This document shows, piece by piece, positions 9,517-14,309 of a stretch of DNA of 14,309 nucleotides (the first letter of the stretch is position 1; each line of letters begins with the position of its first letter). Where the stretch lies: NCBI GenBank assembly GCA_043784065.1, contig JAYVYR010000217.1, positions 1 through 14,309 on the forward strand, read 5' to 3'. A program made the translations under genes and the position numbers. The notes below the pieces were generated by a model. That model searched no databases and had not been told where the DNA came from. It was given only the letters and a program-made list of their open reading frames with translations. This DNA is from Bog-756 sp043784065 (GTDB taxonomy: Bacteria; Actinomycetota; Acidimicrobiia; Acidimicrobiales; RAAP-2).

Positions 9517-11940
9517 ATGACGGAGCCGGAGTTCGCCACAGCGCGGGACTTGTCCACGCCCGTGGTCGGTATGCCGGACGTTCCCGTGATACCGACCACG
9601 GTCGAGGAACTCGACGACTGTCGATCCGTGCCTGACGTGGTCCCCATCGATGAGTCGTTCGAGAGGTTCGCCAACCGCGAGCTGTCCTGGTTGGACTTCG
9701 CCGACCGCTTGTTGGACCTGGCTGCCGATGACAGGCAGCCGTTGTTGGAGCGGGTGAAGTTCCTTGCCATCTTCGCCGAGGGGCTCGATGAGTTCTTCCA
9801 AGTGCGGGTAGCCGGTCTGGAGGATCAGGTGGCGGCGGGGCTACGCACCCGGTCACCCGACGGTCTGGTCCCCGCCGAGCAGTTGGAGGCAATAGCGGGG
9901 AGGGTGACGGCCCTGGTTGAGCGCCAGAGCCAGGTCCTTGCCTACGGAGTGGCCCCGGCCCTGCAGGACGCCGGGATCCTGCTGACCGATTGGCACGTGC
10001 TGGATGATCGGGACCGGGCCTTCCTCGACGAGATCTTCACTCGGACCATATTCCCCATCCTGACCCCGCTGGCCGTCGACCAGGGTCATCCGTTCCCCTA
10101 CATCTCCAACCTCTGCCTGAATCTGGTGCTGCGGGTGGTCGACCCCACCACCGACGAACAGCGCATCGCCCGGGTAAAGGTGCCCTCGTTCCTCGAGCGT
10201 TTCGTGGCCCTGCCCGACGGGAGCCGGTTCGTACCGGTCGAGCAGGTCATCGCCGCCCATCTCGACACCCTCTTTCCGGCCATGACGATCGTCGAGCACC
10301 ACGTCTTCCGAGTCACGCGCAATGCCGACCTCACGGTGGACGAGGACGACGCCCAGGACCTGTTGGCTGCTGTCGAACTCGAACTCCATCGAAGGCGGTT
10401 CGGTCAGGCTGTGCGGCTCGAAGTGGAGCTAGGTATATCGACCGACTTGCTCGACCTGCTGGTGGGCGCAGTCGACGTCCACGAGGCGACGGTCTTCGTG
10501 TCCGAGGGCCCCATCGACTTGGGCGGTCTGCGGACCCTGGCCGGTATCGATCGGCCGGACCTCGCTCCCGAGCCGTGGACGCCTCTGATCCCGCCCCAAT
10601 TGGCCGGCGAGCGCGATCTGTTCGATGTGCTCGCCGAAGGCGATGTGCTCCTCCATCACCCCTATGAGTCATTTTCCGCCTCGGTTGAGGCGTTCGTGGA
10701 GCGGGCTGCCGCCGACCCGAAGGTACTGGCCATCAAGCAGACCCTGTACCGCACCGGCACGGACAGCCCCCTCGTAGCTGCCCTGATCCGGGCGTCGCAT
10801 TCGGGCAAACAGGTGACGGCCGTAGTCGAACTTCAGGCCCGATTCGACGAGCGTGCGAACATTGCCTGGGCCCGGGCCCTCGAGGAGGCCGGTGTGCAGG
10901 TCGTGTATGGCCTCGTACGCCTGAAGACCCACTGCAAGATGTCTCTCGTCATTCGAAGGGAAGGCGACCACACCCGCCGGTACTGCCATGTGGGCAGCGG
11001 CAACTACAACTCGGTCACCGCCCTCACCTACGAGGACGTCGGACTACTCACTGCCGATCCCGACATCGGGGCTGATGTGGCCGAGGTCTTCAATCTGCTG
11101 ACGGGTTTCGGGTCCGAACTACAGCTTCGCCGTTTGGTGGTGTCACCCATTTCGACCCGTCGCGAGGTGATCGATGCCATCAATGACGAAGGAGCGGCCG
11201 GTCCGGCCGGCCGCATCGTGCTCAAGACCAATGGGCTGACCGACCCCGAGGTGATCGACGCTCTCTATCGGGCCTCGGGACGCGGTGCCTCCATCGACCT
11301 TGTGGTCCGGGGCCGATGCAGCCTTCGGCCCGGCGTTCCGGGCCTGTCCGAACACATCCGGGTGCGCTCGATCGTGGGTCGATTCCTCGAGCACTCGCGG
11401 ATCTTCCGGTTCGGAGGCGAAAAGGGCCGCCCCCTCCGAATCTGGTTCGGGTCACCCGACATGATGGAGCGGAACCTCGACCGACGGGTGGAGGTCGTGG
11501 TGCCGGTCCTCGACTCGACGATCCAGCAGAGGTTGGTGGACATCCTCGACGGCGCCCTGCGCGATGAGGCCAACTCGTGGACCTTGGAGTCAGACGGGGC
11601 CTGGCGGCGGGTGATGCCGTTGCGGGCGCAGGGGACAGAACGGCTGGAAGGTGATGCCCGCCAGGCTGATGACTTGGGGAGTACCGGATTCAGCCTGCAG
11701 GATCGGTGCCAAGCACTGGCGCTCGACGCCCTGCAGCGTCGCCGAAGTGAGGCTCGGGTCCTACCATCGCTGCGGTCGTCCCGTGCCCAAGGGTCGGATT
11801 CTGTGTCGAAGGAGCGTTCGACTGGGGAGCAGTCGACCGCGAAGCCGTCGATGGGGGAGCGGTCGACGGTGACGTCGGTTCCGCCTGCAGGTCGCCGGTG
11901 GTGGCACCGCTGGCGCCAGCGCTCCGGTCGAACGCCCTAG
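9517..11940 (+). CDS. ppk1: Polyphosphate kinase 1 with C-terminal extension
   Basis: Makes inorganic polyphosphate from ATP reversibly through a phospho-histidine intermediate. From ATG 9517 (weak GGTGGGG upstream; in-frame stop at 9460) it is 807 residues, against a usual 690-740. The N-terminal domain carries NRELSWLDF (53-61) and LERVKFLAIFAEGLDEFF. The catalytic part shows LHHPYESF (379-386), KQTLYRTG (407-414), LKTHCKM with the presumed autophosphorylated H472, and YCHVGSGNYN with H491. The core ends near residue 700, and the familiar closing pattern SLQDRCQALALDALQRR runs to about 745. The last 60 or so residues are a Ser/Thr/Arg-rich tail with four E-x-S-T-x pentapeptide repeats. That tail overlaps the opposing flippase gene by 251 bases. 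It stands alone, divergent from a SEDS gene. Confidence 0.96.
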   Translation: MTEPEFATARDLSTPVVGMPDVPVIPTTVEELDDCRSVPDVVPIDESFERFANRELSWLDFADRLLDLAADDRQPLLERVKFLAIFAEGLDEFFQVRVAGLEDQVAAGLRTRSPDGLVPAEQLEAIAGRVTALVERQSQVLAYGVAPALQDAGILLTDWHVLDDRDRAFLDEIFTRTIFPILTPLAVDQGHPFPYISNLCLNLVLRVVDPTTDEQRIARVKVPSFLERFVALPDGSRFVPVEQVIAAHLDTLFPAMTIVEHHVFRVTRNADLTVDEDDAQDLLAAVELELHRRRFGQAVRLEVELGISTDLLDLLVGAVDVHEATVFVSEGPIDLGGLRTLAGIDRPDLAPEPWTPLIPPQLAGERDLFDVLAEGDVLLHHPYESFSASVEAFVERAAADPKVLAIKQTLYRTGTDSPLVAALIRASHSGKQVTAVVELQARFDERANIAWARALEEAGVQVVYGLVRLKTHCKMSLVIRREGDHTRRYCHVGSGNYNSVTALTYEDVGLLTADPDIGADVAEVFNLLTGFGSELQLRRLVVSPISTRREVIDAINDEGAAGPAGRIVLKTNGLTDPEVIDALYRASGRGASIDLVVRGRCSLRPGVPGLSEHIRVRSIVGRFLEHSRIFRFGGEKGRPLRIWFGSPDMMERNLDRRVEVVVPVLDSTIQQRLVDILDGALRDEANSWTLESDGAWRRVMPLRAQGTERLEGDARQADDLGSTGFSLQDRCQALALDALQRRRSEARVLPSLRSSRAQGSDSVSKERSTGEQSTAKPSMGERSTVTSVPPAGRRWWHRWRQRSGRTP

Positions 11941-13111
11941 CCACTGCCTGTCCGCTGCGGACCTGCGCCTCGAGGGCACGCCGCCATACTCGCTGTCGGA
12001 CCGAACGATGCTCGAGCTCGAGGGAGGCATAGGCCAATCCCCCGAAGGGGATCGGGAGCCAGAAGTTGACGGCACGGTAGGCGAGGACGGCCGACAGCGC
12101 CTCGCCGTCGGTGAGTCCGAACCCGGCCAACATGGTGATGAGCACGAATTCGACCACTCCCAGACCGCCGGGAGTGATGGGGATGGCGGCCAGAATGTTG
12201 GCCAGCCCGTAGGCCGTCAGCAGGTCGATCGGCGAGATGACGTGCCCGAACGCGGCCACGAATACCCATAGCGAAGCGGCGTCGAGCAACCAGTTGGCCG
12301 CCGCCCACCCTACGGCCCGGGCCAACAGTCTTCTGTCTTCCATCAGCATGGCGAACCGGCGTGCCAGTCGTTCGAGCAGCGAGGTGAACCGGTCGGCGTC
12401 GAGGAAGCGAATGTGCGCCGACACGCCGTGGATGATTCGGCTGGCTCGTTGCTGGCCCCTGGTGAGCAGGTAGAAGAGCACGCCGAGGGCTGCGAGGAGG
12501 ACCACTCCGACGGCGGCGGCCACCATCACCAGGATCGAGGCCGAGGTGGAGCCGTGCCCACTGGTGCCGGGCACCCGGAATCCATGCGTTCCGAGGAATC
12601 CGACCAGTGAGCACCAGAAGATGAAATTCAGGACTACAGCTGATCCAATCCCCTGGGTCCCGAGGGCGAACCCGGTATCGGCCCCGGTCACCCCGGACTG
12701 GGTCAGCAGCCGGTAGCCGAGGGCCGCTCCGGGGGCCGTGCCGCCGGGCGACACGTGGCTCAGAGCCAGTGTGGACAAGTTGATTCGGAACAGCCGGAAA
12801 CGGGTTGGGCCGCCGTGAGGCAGCACGGCGTGAGTCAGTTGGGTGTAGGCCGCTAGGGCTGCGATCTCAAGGAGGACGCCAAGGGCCAGGTAGGCCGTGT
12901 TGATGTGAGTCAGCGCACCCACCTGCGTGCGATGGCTGGCCAACAGCGGAAGTGCTAGGTAGAAGACGAACAGGAAGACGAGTACGGTGCCCACGCTGAG
13001 CCGTACGTCGCGGCGCACGAACGGGCCACGGTGCCACCAGCGACCGTGTCGGGCCTCGCCCGCCGGTTCTTCCTCCTGCACCGTTGCCGCATCGGCCACC
13101 ATCTGCCCCAT
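11690..13111 (-). CDS. Flippase-like integral membrane protein (LPG synthase TM / UPF0104 type)
   Basis: A 473-residue polytopic protein with about seven or eight membrane segments (first at about 38-58). It carries the two hallmarks of the lysylphosphatidylglycerol-synthase transmembrane family: LSHVSPGGTAPGAALGYRLL (117-136) and IPITPGGLGVVEFVLITMLAG (310-330). The soluble aminoacyltransferase domain of MprF is absent, so this is the membrane part only; lipid flipping is a family-level inference and the substrate is unknown. I use ATG 13111; ATG 13102 is equally possible, and neither has a good Shine-Dalgarno sequence. Residues from about 391 to the end lie antisense to ppk1 and are Ser/Thr/Ala/Pro-rich. 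They show no conservation I can recognise, so this tail may be a run-on in the absence of an earlier stop. Confidence 0.85.
   Translation of the reverse strand: MGQMVADAATVQEEEPAGEARHGRWWHRGPFVRRDVRLSVGTVLVFLFVFYLALPLLASHRTQVGALTHINTAYLALGVLLEIAALAAYTQLTHAVLPHGGPTRFRLFRINLSTLALSHVSPGGTAPGAALGYRLLTQSGVTGADTGFALGTQGIGSAVVLNFIFWCSLVGFLGTHGFRVPGTSGHGSTSASILVMVAAAVGVVLLAALGVLFYLLTRGQQRASRIIHGVSAHIRFLDADRFTSLLERLARRFAMLMEDRRLLARAVGWAAANWLLDAASLWVFVAAFGHVISPIDLLTAYGLANILAAIPITPGGLGVVEFVLITMLAGFGLTDGEALSAVLAYRAVNFWLPIPFGGLAYASLELEHRSVRQRVWRRALEAQVRSGQAVARAFDRSAGASGATTGDLQAEPTSPSTAPPSTASRSTAPQSNAPSTQNPTLGHGTTAAMVGPEPHFGDAAGRRAPVLGTDPAG
11811..11870. repeat. Four tandem 15-base repeats in the ppk1/flippase overlap
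   Basis: Units begin at 11811, 11826, 11841 and 11856, with consensus GGAGCNGTCGACNGG (the third unit starts GAAGC). In the ppk1 frame they encode ERSTG, EQSTA, KPSMG and ERSTV. On the opposite strand the same bases read as Ser/Thr/Ala/Pro pentapeptides in the flippase tail. Over these 60 bases, 18 of 20 ppk1 third codon positions are G or C, against 13 of 20 for the minus-strand frame. This favours ppk1 as the selected reading. Confidence 0.85.
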
Positions 13112-13146
13112 GTTGGCACGGTGCGACCCCTCGGACCTGCCATGCT

Positions 13147-13151
13147 GAGGA
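13147..13151 (+). promoter_or_regulatory. Shine-Dalgarno site for the AI-2E family gene
   Basis: GAGGA lies seven bases before GTG 13159 but only one base before the in-frame GTG 13153, so the spacing favours 13159. The site lies in the 47-base gap between the divergent flippase and transporter starts. Confidence 0.5.
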
Positions 13152-13158
13152 CGTGGCC

Positions 13159-14309
13159 GTGCCGAACGAGCAGTCCGAGGACGACTCCGTAGTTCCTGTG
13201 GTTGTTCCGGAAACGGTCGTGAGTGAGAGTCCAGCCGAGCGACACGATCGGACGGTAGGACGCGACGCACCTCGGCGGGACCGGCTGTTCGCCGCCGCAT
13301 CGGCTAAGGGTGTGCCGTTGCGTACCATCGTGACCGTCGACCTCGTCATCATCGCCACCTGGGTCCTGTATCGATTGCTGGGCCGACTCCGCGAGGTCAT
13401 CCTGTGGATGCTCATCGCCGCCTTCATCGCCCTCGTCCTCAATCCGGCAGTGGCTGCCCTGCAGCGCCATCGTTTCCGCCGGGGTGCAGCTGTCGGCATG
13501 GTGTTCGCCTCCGCAGTGCTCGTCTTCGGCGGCCTGCTCGTGCTGTTCGGCTATCCACTGGTCAATTCGCTGACCCATGTGGCCGAGCGATTGCCCACCA
13601 TGGTCGACCAGGTGCAGCGGGGCCACGGCTGGTTGGCTCACACGCTGCAGCGCTTCGGGCTGCTGGACTGGGTCCAGAAGAATGCCCCGAAGCTGAAGCA
13701 GGCGGCCCACAACCTGGGCAAGCCCGCGCTGTCGATCGGGGCCAACCTCGGCAAAGCGGTCTTCTCGACCATCATTGCTCTGACGACCATCGCCTTCTTG
13801 TCGCTGTTCATGCTGCTGGAGGCGCCTCGCCTCCGTCGCAGTGCCCTCGGGTCGATGAACCCGCGCCTGCGTCAGACGGTCTCGGATATTTCAGCCACGG
13901 TGTCCCGGTCGGTGACCGCCTACGTCCTCGGGACCTTCGCCATGGGGCTCCTGTTCGGCCTGGTGGTGTTCGTGACCATGGTCTCCCTCGGCGTACCGTT
14001 CGCCCTTCTGATCGGCCTCTGGGTGGCACTGGTGGCCATGATCCCTCTGGTGGGCGGGCTCATCGCCGGTGTGCCGGCCGTGGCCCTGGCTCTGCTCCAT
14101 TCACCGACGGCCGGTGTGGTCACCGCTATCGTGTTCGTCGGCTTCCAGTTGGTCGAGAACCACTTCATCTACCCGGTGGTCATGAGCCGCACCGTTCGGA
14201 TGAACCCTCTATGGGTGCTGCTGTCGGTGCTGGTCGGGGCCAACCTGGGTGGGGTATTCGGCTCCACCCTCGGTGCCTTGACCGGAGCCCTGGTGGCCAT
14301 CCCGGTCGG
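13159..14309 (+). CDS. AI-2E family transporter (YdiK/PerM-like permease), 3' end outside window
   Basis: The frame is open from GTG 13159 to the window end (383 complete codons, no stop), so the gene is cut off. A charged N-terminal tail of about 50 residues precedes VPLRTIVTVDLVIIATWVLY, the first membrane segment. A second hydrophobic stretch (LWMLIAAFIALVLNPAVAAL) follows, then a long amphipathic region containing HVAERLPTMVDQV, and further membrane segments. The end carries YPVVMSRTVRMNPLWVLLSV and GANLGGVFGSTLGALTGAL, the usual closing pattern of PF01594 proteins, so only a short C-terminus is probably missing. Despite the family name, most members have no shown role with autoinducer-2; some are Na+/H+ antiporters or permeases of unknown substrate. 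Start 13153 is an alternative. The divergent neighbour is a flippase-like protein. Confidence 0.9.
   Translation, partial: MPNEQSEDDSVVPVVVPETVVSESPAERHDRTVGRDAPRRDRLFAAASAKGVPLRTIVTVDLVIIATWVLYRLLGRLREVILWMLIAAFIALVLNPAVAALQRHRFRRGAAVGMVFASAVLVFGGLLVLFGYPLVNSLTHVAERLPTMVDQVQRGHGWLAHTLQRFGLLDWVQKNAPKLKQAAHNLGKPALSIGANLGKAVFSTIIALTTIAFLSLFMLLEAPRLRRSALGSMNPRLRQTVSDISATVSRSVTAYVLGTFAMGLLFGLVVFVTMVSLGVPFALLIGLWVALVAMIPLVGGLIAGVPAVALALLHSPTAGVVTAIVFVGFQLVENHFIYPVVMSRTVRMNPLWVLLSVLVGANLGGVFGSTLGALTGALVAIPV

Noticed and set aside
9333..9770. N-terminal extension of the minus-strand SEDS frame through the intergenic region into ppk1
   Set aside because: The extension is Ser/Arg-rich, antisense to the ppk1 N-terminus, and not part of the family; GTG 9332 gives a normal N-terminus.
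13112..13300. Upstream extension of the flippase frame by 63 codons
   Set aside because: It lies antisense to the start of the AI-2E family gene and is Arg/Pro-rich without membrane character; ATG 13111 is more reasonable.

Overview
The window looks like chromosomal housekeeping sequence from a high-GC actinobacterium. The evidence is the high GC content, frequent GTG starts, tight gene overlaps, a gene order (DUF948 - DUF6167-like - alaS - ruvX - mltG - aroE) familiar from Actinomycetota, and an N-terminally extended SEDS protein resembling the mycobacterial RodA type. Acidimicrobiia is my best guess at class level, but this is an inference and not proven by the sequence. I see no RNA genes, insertion sequences, phage genes or CRISPR arrays, and no intergenic gap longer than about 200 bases.

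Layout. Bases 19-6046 (+) hold one compact run: two small membrane-associated proteins (DUF948 type and DUF6167-like), alanyl-tRNA synthetase (alaS), RuvX/YqgF, endolytic transglycosylase MltG and shikimate dehydrogenase AroE. Neighbours overlap or are separated by at most 18 bases, so this is very probably one transcript. After a 63-base gap containing a GC-rich hairpin, 6110-7863 (+) holds a RodA-type SEDS glycosyltransferase whose stop overlaps (ATGA) the start of a bifunctional-nuclease-domain (DUF151) protein. A second SEDS protein of the actinobacterial RodA/FtsW type converges on this pair from the minus strand (7896-9332). A 184-base divergent region with promoter-like boxes and a dyad separates it from polyphosphate kinase ppk1 (9517-11940, +). 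The 3' end of ppk1 overlaps by 251 bases the 3' end of a convergent flippase-like membrane protein (11690-13111, -). A divergent AI-2E family transporter (13159 onward, +) runs off the window.

How the genes relate. The dominant theme is cell-envelope synthesis: two SEDS peptidoglycan polymerases, MltG (which cuts nascent glycan strands) and a flippase-like membrane protein. These are mixed with translation (alaS), rRNA processing or DNA repair (ruvX), aromatic amino acid synthesis (aroE) and polyphosphate metabolism (ppk1).

I did not find a clearly new system. The most unusual structure is the ppk1/flippase tail-to-tail overlap. It contains four 15-base repeats that read as pentapeptide repeats on both strands. 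Secondary points are the pairing of two different SEDS subtypes around a BFN-domain gene, and a possible leaderless start for the minus-strand SEDS gene.
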